Notes: a model not told the origin generated them from the sequence alone. Shown: positions 26,845 to 37,274, numbered from the stretch's first letter. The stretch is 64,000 bases of DNA from CAWINX01 sp963837585 (GCA_963837585.1 CAWINX010000003.1:496001-560000), one strand, 5' to 3'. Program-made: numbers and translations.

Positions 26845-27588
26845 ATGGAGAACGTCATCATCAACATCAACCCGCCAACTCAGGAGGCAAGAAGACTCTG
26901 GGCGAAGACGCTTGAGCTTGCGAAAGCCTTCGGCGCCGACGAGCGCTGGAGCTTGATCGGTGGATTGATGGTCCAGCTACACGCATTCGAGCGGGGCGGT
27001 GGATCACGTCCAACGACGGACATCGACTTCCTTGGGGATTCTCGCCGCCGCCCACCGATGACCGCGCAGATCGCCGAGGCCCTGGTCGAGCGCGGAGGCG
27101 AAATGACCATGCCACCAGTCGGCGACGAAGACCTCGGCTACAAGTTCAAGGTCGACGGGGAGATCATCGAGATCCTGGGCTCCGAGGGCGTTCGAAGTGA
27201 CCCGAAGACGCTCGGCAAGCACACGACAATCCAGGTCCCAGGCGGCACCCAGGCCTTGCACAGAACCGAGATAGTTCGGGTCTCACTAGGCGGAAGCTCA
27301 CCGGTTGAGCTGCGTCGTCCAAGTCTCCTCGGTGCGATCCTCATCAAGGCTCGCGCCGTCGCTGAGCAGCGCGACAAGTTCGAGTCCGACCGCCAAGACC
27401 TGATCCGCCTTCTGAGCTTCGTCGAGGACCCACGAGCCCTTGCCAAAGACGAAAAGCTCAAGGAGCCTGAGAGGAACTGGCTGCGGAGCATCGAGTCGCT
27501 GCTCGCGTTCGACGACGCAACGTTGATCGACATTCTCGGCAGCGAGGTTCCGCACGCAGAGAAGGCGTACCGGCTGCTGGTTGCGTAG
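26845..27588 (+). CDS. nucleotidyltransferase-fold protein, AbiEii/MenT-like (probable toxin)
   Basis: 247 residues, intact. The core is WSLIGGLMVQLHAFERGGG, then PTTDIDFLGD, which supplies the GG motif (39-40) and metal Asp residues D59 and D61. YKFKVDGEIIEILGSEGVR provides the third strand. A C-terminal helical region has KARAVAEQRDKFESDRQDLI, the K..R..H/K..KD.xDL pattern of AbiEii-like proteins. It follows the HTH gene by 11 bases and probably forms a pair with it. A function as growth-arrest toxin is inferred from family and context. Confidence 0.75.
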   Translation: MENVIININPPTQEARRLWAKTLELAKAFGADERWSLIGGLMVQLHAFERGGGSRPTTDIDFLGDSRRRPPMTAQIAEALVERGGEMTMPPVGDEDLGYKFKVDGEIIEILGSEGVRSDPKTLGKHTTIQVPGGTQALHRTEIVRVSLGGSSPVELRRPSLLGAILIKARAVAEQRDKFESDRQDLIRLLSFVEDPRALAKDEKLKEPERNWLRSIESLLAFDDATLIDILGSEVPHAEKAYRLLVA

Positions 27589-27606
27589 CTCGCGGCGTTC
27601 CGCTGG

Positions 27607-30600
27607 GTGGAGCGTAAGATCGGTGGGTTGAGCACCGATCCGAAGTCGAGCGTGGAGTCCGACCCACTGGCGCCATTCAGCGCGCCGGTGCGGCGCTGGT
27701 TCGAGGCGTCCTTTGAGGGGCCGACGCCCGCCCAGGTGGGTGGCTGGGAGGCGATCTCCGGCGGCGACAACGCGCTGATCTGCGCCCCGACCGGGTCCGG
27801 CAAGACCCTCGCCGCCTTCCTCTGGGGGATCGACCGGCTCTCGCGGCGCGCAGGCGAGGCCGCCGCCGACGATCCTGTCGCGCCCGGCGTGAGGATCGTC
27901 TACGTCTCACCGCTGAAGGCGCTCTCCTACGACATCGAGCGCAACCTGCGGGCGCCGCTGCGGGGGATCGGCGCCGACATCTCGGTTGGGCTGCGGACCG
28001 GGGACACCTCCCAGGCGGAGCGGCGGGCGATGCGCAAAGACCCGCCCGACATCCTCATCACCACCCCCGAGTCGCTCTACCTGATCCTCTCCTCCGGGGC
28101 GCGGGAGATGCTGGGCAACGTCGAGGCGGTGATCGTCGACGAGATCCACGCCGTCGCGCAGAGCAAGCGCGGCTCCCACCTGGCGCTGACCTTGGAGCGG
28201 CTGGAGCACTTGGTCCGGGTGTCGGGGGAGGACTCGCGGAGCAACAGCGGGGAGGTCCGCCGAGCCCTGCCTCGACACCCGGGTTCAGCGGATCGGCCTC
28301 TCCGCGACGCAGCGCCCGTTGGAGCGGATAGCTCAGTTCCTGGTCGGATCCGAAGCGCGAGTGCAGGATCGTCGACGCGGGGCGGACCAAGGAGCTCGAC
28401 CTGGAGATCGTCGTCCCGGTCGAGGACATGGCCGACCCCGGCGCGCCGTCCTTTCCCTCCGCCGACGGCAACCCCGCCGAGGGCGAGCCCCTGGTCCACG
28501 TCCGCAGCATCTGGCCGGCGATCTACCCCGAGCTGCTGCGCCTGGTCAAGGAGCACAACTCGACGATCATCTTCGTCAACGCCCGCCGAGCGGCGGAGCG
28601 CTTGGCCAAGCGCTTGAACGAACTGGCCGACGGCGAAGGCGAATCCGAGCTGCCGGCCACCGAACATGGCGGGCACTCGTCAGAGCCCTCCGCCGAGCAC
28701 CCGTCGAGATCGCCCGGGCCCACCACGGGTCCCTTTCCCACGAGGAGCGCACCCTGGTCGAGGAGATGCTGAAGTCCGGACAGCTTCCCTGCCTGGTCGC
28801 CACCTCGTCCCTGGAGCTGGGCATCGACATGGGCGCCGTCGACCTCGTCATCCAGGTCGAGTCGCCGAAGTCGGTGACCCGCGGCCTGCAGCGGATCGGC
28901 CGCGCCGGCCACGGCCTCGGCGAGGTCTCCAAGGGCCGCATCTTCCCCAAGTTCCGCGCCGACCTGCTCGAGTGCGCGGTCGTCGCCCGCGGCATGCGCA
29001 CCGGCCAGATCGAGGAGACGGTGATCCCGCAGAACCCGCTCGACGTGCTCGCCCAGCACCTCGTCTCGATGGCCGCCCTCGACGAGTGGGACATCGACGA
29101 GGTCGAGCGCCTGGTCACCGCCGCCGCCCCCTTCCACGACCTCTCCCGCGAGCAGCTCGAGAACGTCCTCGACATGCTCGACGGCCGCTACCCCTCCGAC
29201 CGCTTCGCCGAGCTGCGCCCGCGGATCGTCTGGGACCGCACCACCGGCAAGATGCACGGCCGCAAAGGCGCCCGCTCGCTGGTCGTCACCAACGCCGGCA
29301 CGATCCCCGACCGCGGCCTCTACGGCGTCCACCTGCCCGACGGCCGCCGGGTCGGCGAGCTCGACGAGGAGATGGTCTATGAGGCGCGCGCCGGCCAGAC
29401 CTTCCTGCTCGGCGCGACGACCTGGCGGATCGAGGAGATCACCCGCGACCGGGTCATCGTCACTCCCGCCCCCGGCGCCCCCGGCGCCGTCCCCTTCTGG
29501 AAGGGCGACGGGATCGGCCGCCCCGCCGAGCTCGGCAAGGCGATCGGCGCCTTCGCCCGCGAGGCGGTCAGCCGCGACCCGGCCGAGCTGGCCGCCGAGT
29601 ACGACCTCGACCGCCGCGCCGCCGAGAACCTCGTCGCCTACCTGCGTGAGCAGCAGGCCGCGACCCGCGTCGTCCCCTCCGACGAGACGATCGTCGTCGA
29701 GCGCTTCCGCGACGAGATCGGCGACTGGCGCCTCTGCATCCTCTCCCCCTACGGCGGCCGCGTCCACGCCGCCTGGGGCCTCGCCCTGGCCGGCAAGATC
29801 CGCGCCGAGCGCGACCTCGAGGCCGACGCGATCTGGTCCGACGACGGCATCGTCATCCACCTCCCCGACGCCGACGAGCCGCCGCCCGCCGACCTGGTCA
29901 TGATCGAGCCCGACGAGCTGGAGGACCTGGTCGTCGGCGAGCTCTCCAACTCGGCCCTGTTCGGCGCCCGCTTCCGCGAGGCCGCCTCGCGCTCGCTGCT
30001 GATCCCCCGCGCCTACCCGGGCAAACGCACGCCGCTGTGGCAGCAGCGCCTCAAGGCGCAGAGCCTGCTCGAGGTGGCGCGGGACTTCCCCCGCTTCCCG
30101 GTCATCCTCGAGACCTACCGCGAGTGCCTGCGCGACGTCCTCGACCTGCCCTCGCTGACCCAGCTGCTGCGCGACCTGCACTCGCGCCGCCTCAGCCTGG
30201 TCGAGGTCGAGACGCCGACCGCCAGCCCCTTCGCCTCCTCGCTGCTCTTCGACTACGTCGCCACCTATATGTATGAGGGGGACACGCCGAACGCGGAGCG
30301 CCGCGCCGCCGCGCTCGCCCTCGACCGCGACCTGCTGCGCGAGCTGCTCGGCCAGGAGGAGCTGCGCGAGCTGATCGACCCCGAGGCGCTGGAGGAGGTC
30401 GAGGCCCAGCTCCAGCACCGCACCGAGGCGGGACGCGCCGGCGACCGCGACGCCCTCCAGCAGATCCTCCGCAACATCGGCGACCTCACCGCGGCGGAGT
30501 GCGCCGAGCGGGTGACCGAGGGCTACTCGGCCGCCTCGATGCTGGAGAAGCTCGTCGCCGAGCGCCGCGTCGCGCTGGTGCGGATCGGCGGCGAGGAGCG

Positions 30601-32267
30601 CTACGTCGCCGCCGAGGACGCCGGCCTCTACCGCGACGCGCTCGGCGTCCCGCCGCCCGCCGGGCTGCCCGAGGCCTTCCTCGAGGACCACCCCGACGCG
30701 ATGCGCGCCCTGGTCCGCCGCTTCGCCCGCAGCCACGGTCCCTTCCCGACCGCGCGCCTCGCCGAGCGCTACGGCGTCGACCCGACCCCGGCGCTGCGCG
30801 AGCTGGAGCGCGAGGGCGCCCTGGTCCGCGGCGAGCTGCTGCCGGGCGGGACCGAGCGCGAGTGGTGCGACTCCGACTCCCTGCGCCGGGTGCGGCGCGC
30901 CAGCCTCGCCCGCCTGCGCCGCGAGGTCGAGGCCGCCGACCGCACCCAGCTCGCCCGCTTCCTGCCCGGTTGGCAGAACGTCGACGCCCACCGCGCCGCC
31001 GGCGCCGGCCCGGACCGCCTGCGCGAGGCGCTGGTGGCGCTACAGGGCGTCGCGCTCACCCCCAAGGTTTGGGAGGGGGACGTGCTGCCGCGCCGGCTCG
31101 GCGCCTACTCGCCCGCCTGGCTCGACGAGCTCTGCACCAGCGGCGAGGTGGTCTGGATCGGCGCCGGCGCCCGCGGCCGCAACGACGGCCGCGTCGCCCT
31201 CTACTTCCGCGAGGACGTCCGCCTCGCCGGCCCGCCGCCCGCCAACTCGAAGTTGGAGCGCGCCGAGGGCGAGGTCCACGACGCGATCCGCGAGCGCCTC
31301 GCCGCCGGCCCCGACTTCTGGCTCGACCTCCAGGTCGACCTCGGTGACGAGCACCCGGTCGAGGAGCTCCACAACGCCCTCTGGGACCTGGCCTGGAGCG
31401 GGCGAGGTGACCAACGACGCCTTCTCGCCGCTGCGCGCCCCGGGCCTGCGCGCCGTCGGGGCCACCGAGCGGGGCGGGCGCCGCTTCGCTCGTCGTCGCT
31501 CCACCACCGGCGCCGCCGTGCAGGGACGCTGGTCCCTCACCGCGCCGCTCTTCGCGAACGCCCCGGCGACCGGCCCGCGCCTGCGCGCCCAGGCCGAGCT
31601 GATGCTGGAGCGCTACGGCATCGTCACCCGTGAGACCGTCCTCGCCGAGGGCGTCCCCGGCGGCTTCTCCACCCTCTACGCGGAGCTCGGCAACCTCGAG
31701 CTGCTCGGCACCGCCCGCCGCGGCTACTTCGTCGAGGGCCTCGGCGGCGCCCAGTTCGCCCTCCCCGGCGCGGTCGAGCGCCTGCGCTCGCTGCCCTATC
31801 CCGACGGCTCCTACCTGGTGCTCGCCGCCACCGATCCCGCCAACCCCTACGGCGCCTCGCTGCCCTGGCCGAAGCCGCCCAGCGGCCGCCGTCCCGCCCG
31901 CGCCCCCGGCGCCCACCTGCTGCTGCGCGACGGCGAGCCGGTCGTCTACGTCGAGCGCGGCGGCCGCGGCGTCCTCCGCCTCGTCGAGATGGACGACGAC
32001 GCCCTGGTCGAGGCGATGCGCGCCCTCGCCGACGCGGTCGCCAACGGCCACATCGCCAAACTCGGAGTCGAGAAACTCGACGGCGAGCCGCTGATCGGCT
32101 CCGGCCACGAGGAGGCCCTACTGGCGGCGGGCTTCACCCGCGGCCCCCGAAAGCTCACCGCCTCAGCGACGCGTTCTGAGCTCGCTGCCGAATCGAGCGC
32201 GAATCGGGAATCCGACAGGCCACTCCACTGGATGACTCGCGACAACAAGCCACGGTGCAACGCGTAG
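27607..32267 (+). CDS. lhr: Lhr-family ATP-dependent helicase, four frameshifts
   Basis: A very long superfamily 2 helicase, about 1,550 residues. Motifs in order: ICAPTGSGKTLAAFLWG (Walker A, 60-67); VYVSPLKALSYDIERNL; ILITTPESLYL; VIVDEIHAVAQSKRGSHLAL (DEIH box, 177-181); after a break near 28262, RIGLSATQRPLERIAQFL; after one near 28360, PAIYPELLRLVKEHNSTIIF; after one near 28670, VEIARAHHGSLSHEERTLVE and RGLQRIGRAGHGLGEVSKG (motif VI). The Lhr-specific winged-helix and C-terminal domains follow to the end, with a fourth break near 31400. Lhr translocates 3'-5' on ssDNA and acts in DNA repair. The stop at 32265-32267 lies inside a palindromic repeat copy, so the native C-terminus may end earlier. 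Confidence 0.9.
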
Positions 32268-32374
32268 GTGGTCTCTACAGCCCGCCTACGCGTTACACCG
32301 CGAGTCAAGAGTGGGACCGCCTCCGGCGGTGTAACGCATTGGTCGTCCTGTCAGCCAGCCTACGCGTTACACCG
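32253..32374. repeat. palindromic repeat element, copies A and B (dimer)
   Basis: Copy A (32253-32300) and copy B (32327-32374) are two versions of the 47-bp palindrome separated by 26 bases. Consensus arms are CGGTGTAACGCGTTGGCGT and ACGCCAACGCGTTACACCG around a short loop near CCTGTCAGG. Both copies carry a few changes. The dimer lies between the convergent lhr and GGDEF genes, and the lhr stop codon falls inside copy A. Confidence 0.9.
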
Positions 32375-32398
32375 CCGAAGGGTCGAGGCGGACGGGAC

Positions 32399-32457
32399 GG
32401 CTCAGCCGCCGCGGCTCAGCCTCGGTCCGGCTCAGCCCCGCGGTCCGGCTCAGCCGT
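32399..32457. repeat. short GGCTCAGC direct repeats
   Basis: GGCTCAGCC or a one-base variant occurs four times in 59 bp, spaced 10-18 bases apart, at the 3' end of the GGDEF gene and beyond its stop. It looks like a small local expansion. No function is apparent. Confidence 0.4.
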
Positions 32458-34521
32458 CCGCGCCCGCGCTTAGCTCGTCCAGTGCCCGCTGCAGCTCGAA
32501 GGTGCGCATCGCCGTGCCGAAGTGCTCGGCGACCAGCTCCGCCAGCTTCACGTCCTCGGTGCCGAAGCCGCCTTCGGCGCGGCAGGCGATCGCCCCCCAC
32601 AGCTGCCGGCCGGCGAAGACCGGCACCGCCAGCTCCTCCTCGGGCAGGCGGGACGCCGCCTTGTCGGGGTTGTCGCCGTCGACGACGGTGCGGCGCATCC
32701 GCAGGCAGAGGGACAGCGGGCTGTCGGGACGCGCCGCCTCCAGCCCGTGGGCCAGCGCGACTCCCTGGCGGCGGAAGGAGGCCAGCACCTCCGGCTCGCC
32801 GTCGTCCCCGAGCTTGGCGACGATGCACTCGGTCGCCTCCAGCGCCGCGCTCAGCTCGTTGACCGCCACCCGCGCCGCCTCGCCCAGCTCGTCCTCGCGG
32901 GCGATCTTCAGCCCGATCCGTCCCGCCAGCGCCTGGAGGCGGTCGCCCAGCTCGCGCCGCCGCCGCCGCGACTCGGGGGCGTCGAAGGCCTTCAGGAAGC
33001 TGGTCACCGGCCCGCCGTTCTGGGCCGGCGAGGAGTTGTAGACGGTGTTGGAGCGCCCCCCGCGCTTCGCCTCCAGCAGGGCGGCGTCGGCGCGGTCGAT
33101 CAGGCTCTGCGCGTCCTCGCCCGGCTGCCAGGAGGCCACCCCGGCGCAGCCGCTCAGAGGGTCTCGTCGATCGGCAGGTGCACCTCCGGCAGCGAGTCGA
33201 TGATCCGCGCGATCACCGGCTCCACCTCGGCCCGGGTCAGGCCGGAGAGGATGATCCCGAACTCGTCGCCGCCGTAGCGCGCCACCGCGTCCTCCTCGCG
33301 CACCTCGGCGAGGATGGCGGCGCCGACCTCGCGCAGGACCGAGTCCCCGGCGGGGTGGCCCGCCGTGTCGTTGACGTCCTTGAAGCCGTCGAGGTCGAGC
33401 AGGACCAGCGAGAGCGGCGTCTCGTCGCGCTCGGCGAAGACGATCCGCGAGCGCAGCGCCCGCCGGAAGGCGCCCTGGTTGAGGCAGCCGGTCAGCTGGT
33501 CGGAGTCGGCGGACTCGCGGACCGCCGCGTGGCGCTCGGCGTTGGAGCAGGCCAGCGCGGCCAGCTCGGCGAAGCCCTCGGCCAGCTCGACCTCCGCCTC
33601 GCCCAGTCGCCGCTCGCCGGCGAACCCGGCCGTCAGGAAGCCGTGGATGTGGTCGTCCCAGCGCAGCGGCGTGGCGATCGCGACGCGCACGTCGTCAAGC
33701 ACCGAGGTGTTGTCCGGCGCCAGCCCCTCGCCGTTGAAGTCGTGGGTGATCACCGGCCGCTCCTCGCGGATCGACTCCGCCCCCAGGCCCTCGCCCGGCG
33801 GGCGGCGGAAGCCGCGGAAGCTCTCCGGCAGCCCGGCGATGCCGAGCACCGTGTAGCCGTCGGTCTCGTTGCCGAGATAGGCGGCGGCCTTGTCGGCCTC
33901 CAGCGCCTCGGCGACCTCCTCGCAGAGCGCCGAGAGGATCTCCTCGATCTCCAGCGAGCGGTTCAGCGACTTCGCGGCCCGCACCAGCGCCGCCTGCTGG
34001 GCGCCGCGGCGATCGCGCTCTTCGAAGGCCCAGATCCGCTCCAGCGCGTGCCCGGCGCTCTCGGAGACCGACTCCAGCAGCGCAGTCTCGACCGCGTCGA
34101 AGGGCTGGTCGTAGAGCCGCGCCACTCCGACCAGCACCCGTCGCCCGCCGCGGGTGTGGAAGGGGGCGAGGACGGCGCTGCGCGCCTCGACCCCACGCAG
34201 CGCCCGGTCGCCGAGGTGGACGGCGCGCGACTCGGCGATCGCCTCGATGCAGTTCGGGTCGGCGAGCAGGTCCTTGGCCTGGCCGCGGCTGAGGCCGACC
34301 GCGGCGACCAGACGGGGGACGACGGTGGCCGAGCCGCCGGCGATCACGAAAGCGATCTCGGCGTCGAAGACCTCGCAGAGCTCCTCCGCGAAGCTGCGCC
34401 CCAGCTCCTCCTCGCCGGTCGCCTCGTTGACCAGGGAGACGATCTCGGCGCGGCGCAGCGCCTCCGCGAACTGCCGCCGCAGGGGGTCGATCCCGGGGTC
34501 CGGGCTCGCCGTCAGCTTCAC
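32450..34521 (-). CDS. diguanylate cyclase with GAF domains (GAF-GAF-GGDEF-GAF), one frameshift
   Basis: The start is the GTG at 34521, 10 bases after the FIST gene stop and preceded by GGGTGAGG. Two GAF-like sensor domains (residues ~25-180 and ~195-345) precede the cyclase domain: SDQLTGCLNQGAFRRALRSR, LVLLDLDGFKDVNDTAGHPA and ARYGGDEFGIIL (GGDEF at ~417-421). The active GGDEF motif is intact, and REED five residues upstream is an RxxD inhibitory site. The frame breaks near 33150, within the last GGDEF helix (DAQSLIDRADAALLEAKRGG). A third GAF-like domain completes the protein. It makes cyclic di-GMP in response to an unknown ligand, probably together with the FIST protein. Confidence 0.85.
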
Positions 34522-34531
34522 GCCGTCGGCC

Positions 34532-35743
34532 TCACCCGAGTGCGACGGTGACCACCGCATGGTTGTAATCGCCTTTCGCTCCACGGACCCGCGCGACCTC
34601 TCCGTTGGTGTAGAGGCCGGCCAGTGGCGGCGGGTCGCCGCCAAAGGAGTCCGCGATCGTCTTTACCTCGCTGCCCTGGGAGTCGCCGAGGATTTTGCGG
34701 CGCCCGGAGCAGTCGAAGATCAGCGCCGCGCGTGCCGCGCGGCCGCCCAGCGGCTCGAGCGCCGCGCCGACCGACTCGCGCCCCGAGCGGATCAGCGCCG
34801 GCCGGCTCAGCTCGGTGAACTCGATCGCGGCGCTGGAGGGGATGTGGGTCGCGCACAGCAGCCCCCCCTCGCCGTCGCGGCCGAGCACGTGGCGCAGGCG
34901 CCGGTTGCCGTGCAGCTCCGGCTGGGAGATCGGGTGGGTGATCGCTTTCGCCGCGAAGGCCTCGTCGTCGAGCGCCGCGTCGATGCCGAGGCGCTCGAGG
35001 TAGACCGACTCGGCCGGGCGGCCGTCGATCTCGAGGATCGTCCTGTCCTCCGAGCGGGTGACGATCGAAGGCGGGCCGATCACCTCGCAACTCTGCGAGT
35101 TGCCGATTCCGGCCGGGCCGGGGACGCGCAGGGCGACGGCGACGACCGCCTCGGTGAGGCTCTCTCCACCGGCGAGCTGGAACGGGTCGGCGCCCCCGCA
35201 GGCTCCGCCCGCCAGGGGAGTCTCGGGACCGCAGGCCTCATATGCCCCGGCAATCGCCTCGGCGATGTCGCCGGCGTGGGTGTCGAGCAGGAGCAGGACG
35301 AGCGGGGTGCCCTCGCCCTCGCCGAGCGCCTCGGTGGCTTCGGTCGCGGCGGCGCGACCGGCGGCGCGCAGGTCGGTGCCCTCATCCGGGCGCCCGATGC
35401 CGAGCCCCGCTTCGACCGCCGGGTCGAAGGCGACCGCGACGCAGCCGTGGTCGATCGGGCCGGCGGCGGAGAAGACGCCGTTGCCGCTGATTCCGGCGCA
35501 GACGGCGTCGGGCGCGGCGCCGTGCAGGGCGCTCGCGGCGGCGGCAGGGTCGAAGTCGCCGGAGGTGAAGGCGAGCAGGAGGGAGGGGTCGGCGCCGAGC
35601 GTGGAGACGGCTTCGGCAGCGGCTGTTTCGACGGCACTCGCCCCCTCGGCGGCGGCGTCGGCGGCGAGGCGCGACAGCGCGGTCGAATCGTGGGAGGGGG
35701 TCAGCTTCGAGTTGGACATCGACGTTACGAACATCGACTTCAC
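34532..35743 (-). CDS. FIST-domain sensor protein
   Basis: 403 residues. The FIST_N region has PSLLLAFTSGDFDPAAAASA, CAGISGNGVFSAAGPIDHGC and the typical LVLLLLDTHAGDIAEAIAGA. The FIST_C region has RTILEIDGRPAESVYLERLG and ARAALIFDCSGRRKILG, ending in PPLAGLYTNGEVARV. FIST domains are proposed small-ligand sensors that partner with GGDEF, kinase or methyl-accepting proteins. Here the GGDEF gene follows by 10 bases on the same strand, which supports a two-protein signalling unit. The start lies ~50 bases from a perfect inverted repeat in the divergent intergenic region. Confidence 0.85.
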   Translation of the reverse strand: MKSMFVTSMSNSKLTPSHDSTALSRLAADAAAEGASAVETAAAEAVSTLGADPSLLLAFTSGDFDPAAAASALHGAAPDAVCAGISGNGVFSAAGPIDHGCVAVAFDPAVEAGLGIGRPDEGTDLRAAGRAAATEATEALGEGEGTPLVLLLLDTHAGDIAEAIAGAYEACGPETPLAGGACGGADPFQLAGGESLTEAVVAVALRVPGPAGIGNSQSCEVIGPPSIVTRSEDRTILEIDGRPAESVYLERLGIDAALDDEAFAAKAITHPISQPELHGNRRLRHVLGRDGEGGLLCATHIPSSAAIEFTELSRPALIRSGRESVGAALEPLGGRAARAALIFDCSGRRKILGDSQGSEVKTIADSFGGDPPPLAGLYTNGEVARVRGAKGDYNHAVVTVALG

Positions 35744-35789
35744 GCACGCATTGCTCCATACCCAATTTTGCTGATATGACGGCAGCTTC

Positions 35790-35840
35790 CGCCGAAAGTC
35801 ATCTTTTCCATCTATAGGGAGGAAAAGATGACTTTCGGCG
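35790..35840. promoter_or_regulatory. perfect 20-bp inverted repeat between divergent FIST and CRP/FNR genes
   Basis: The left arm CGCCGAAAGTCATCTTTTCC (35790-35809) and right arm GGAAAAGATGACTTTCGGCG (35821-35840) are exact reverse complements around an 11-base centre (ATCTATAGGGA). It lies between the FIST gene start (35743) and the regulator start (35872). It could be a large operator, a 5'-leader hairpin or a duplication artefact. Confidence 0.75.
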
Positions 35841-35871
35841 AGTGGGCGGACCCGTCGGGGATAATCCGCCT

Positions 35872-36570
35872 GTGGACGATCCGGGGTCAGAGCGCGCGGT
35901 CGAGCTGTTGCGCAGCGTGCCGCTCTTCGCCGACCTCGAGGCGGGTGAGCTGGAGCGCTTCTCGCGGGTCGCCGTGCAGCGAGCCTTCCCCGTCGGCACC
36001 CGCGTCTTCCACGAGGGCGACCAGTCCGACGCCTGCTACATCGTCCGCTCCGGCAGCTTCCGGGTGACGCGCGAGCACTCCGACGGCCGCGCCATCACCC
36101 TCGCCACGCTCGGCCCGGGGGACATCTTCGGTGAGCTGGCGATGCTCGACGGCGAGGTCCGCTCGGCCAGCGTCGAGGCGCTCGACGACGGCGAGCTGCT
36201 GGCCCTGCCCGCCGGCGACGTTCGCGCCCTCCTCTCCCGTCACCCGGAGATCACCGTGAAGCTGGTCCGCGCCCTGGTCCGGCGCCTGCGCGCCGCCAAC
36301 GAGCGGATCTCGCGCCAGTCCTTCCAGACCGTGCCCGGCCGGGTCGCCGGCGTCCTCTCTCAGCTGGTCGCCGATGAGACCCCGCAGCACGGCGAGAGCG
36401 GCGAGGTGACGATCCACATGAACCAGGCCGACCTTGCCCAGCTCGCCGGCACCTCGCGGGAGAGCGTCAGTCGCTTCCTCGCCGACCTCGAGCGGGCGGG
36501 GGTTGTACGGCCGGGGCGGGGGCGAGTCACCGTCCTCGACCCCCCGAAGCTGCGCAACTACATCTTCTGA
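35872..36570 (+). CDS. CRP/FNR-family transcriptional regulator
   Basis: 232 residues from the GTG at 35872. A cyclic-nucleotide-binding beta roll occupies residues ~10-125 (LLRSVPLFADLEAGELERFS; GDIFGELAMLDGEVRSASVE, the phosphate-binding cassette region). After the dimer helix (LVRALVRRLRAANERISRQS) comes a Crp-type winged helix with the recognition helix TSRESVSRFLADLERAGVV. The Glu and Arg positions in the cassette (FGELAMLDGEVRSA) are compatible with cAMP or another cyclic nucleotide. An alternative in-frame GTG is at 35842. The neighbouring inverted repeat is a candidate target. Confidence 0.88.
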   Translation: MDDPGSERAVELLRSVPLFADLEAGELERFSRVAVQRAFPVGTRVFHEGDQSDACYIVRSGSFRVTREHSDGRAITLATLGPGDIFGELAMLDGEVRSASVEALDDGELLALPAGDVRALLSRHPEITVKLVRALVRRLRAANERISRQSFQTVPGRVAGVLSQLVADETPQHGESGEVTIHMNQADLAQLAGTSRESVSRFLADLERAGVVRPGRGRVTVLDPPKLRNYIF

Positions 36571-36620
36571 GGCGGGGGAGCGCCACGGCCGCCTCCGACT
36601 TCGCCACGCTCCGAGCGGCG

Positions 36621-37229
36621 ATGGTCGAGCGCCAGCTGCGCGGGCGCGGCATCTCCGACGAGCGGGTCCTGGCGGCGATGGGAGCGGCGCCGCGCGAGCT
36701 GTTCGTCCCCGAGAAGATGCGCCGCCGCGCCTACGAGGACTCGGCTCTGCCGATCGCCGCCGGCCAGACGATCTCCCAACCCTGGATCGTCGCCGCGATC
36801 TGCCAGGCGCTGGAGTTGGAGGGCGGCGAGACGGTGCTCGAGGTCGGCACAGGGTCGGGCTACTCGGCCTGCGTGCTGTCCCTGCTCGCCGCCGAGGTGA
36901 TCGGCATCGAGCGCCACGAGCGCCTCGCCGCCGGGGCGCGCGACGCGCTCGCCCTCCTCGGCGTCGCCAACGTCGAGGTCCTGGTCGGCGACGGCAGCCG
37001 CGGCCTGCCGGGGCGCGGCCCGTTCGAGGCGATCGCCGTCCACGCCACCGCTCCCGCGCCGCCGCGCACCCTGCTCTCCCAGCTCGCCGACGGCGGCCGC
37101 CTCGTCGTCCCGATCGCCGCCGGCGACGCCGACCTGCTCACCGTCTTCCGCCGCCGTGGCGAGGAGTTCGAGGCGGTTGAGATCGGCCCCTGTCGCTTCG
37201 TCCCCCTGGTCGGCGAGGAAGGCTTCTAG
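36621..37229 (+). CDS. pcm: protein-L-isoaspartate O-methyltransferase
   Basis: 202 residues. MVERQLRGRGISDERVLAAM opens the protein. GQTISQPWIVAAI (48-60) holds the substrate loop, VLEVGTGSGYSACVLSLL (72-89) the SAM motif I, and VEVLVGDGSRGLPGRGPFEA motif II/post I. It methylates isoaspartyl residues to start protein repair. It lies 50 bases downstream of the CRP/FNR gene on the same strand. Confidence 0.9.
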   Translation: MVERQLRGRGISDERVLAAMGAAPRELFVPEKMRRRAYEDSALPIAAGQTISQPWIVAAICQALELEGGETVLEVGTGSGYSACVLSLLAAEVIGIERHERLAAGARDALALLGVANVEVLVGDGSRGLPGRGPFEAIAVHATAPAPPRTLLSQLADGGRLVVPIAAGDADLLTVFRRRGEEFEAVEIGPCRFVPLVGEEGF

Positions 37230-37274
37230 CTCGCCGGCGGATCATCGGCCCGGTTCGGATACGCTCGCACCCGC

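Noticed and set aside
28523..30991. 822-codon open frame on the minus strand
   Set aside because: It is the antisense of lhr. Its Gly/Val/Ala/Leu/Asp-rich composition is what reverse translation of a GC-rich gene gives, and no domain is recognisable.
27607..32267. Programmed frameshifting as the explanation for breaks in lhr and other genes
   Set aside because: Breaks occur in many unrelated genes, several times per gene, with no slippery site or consistent direction seen.
32253..32374. Reading the paired palindromes as a CRISPR array
   Set aside because: Only two units per site, 47-bp fully palindromic repeats, many dispersed sites and no cas genes. REP-like elements fit better.
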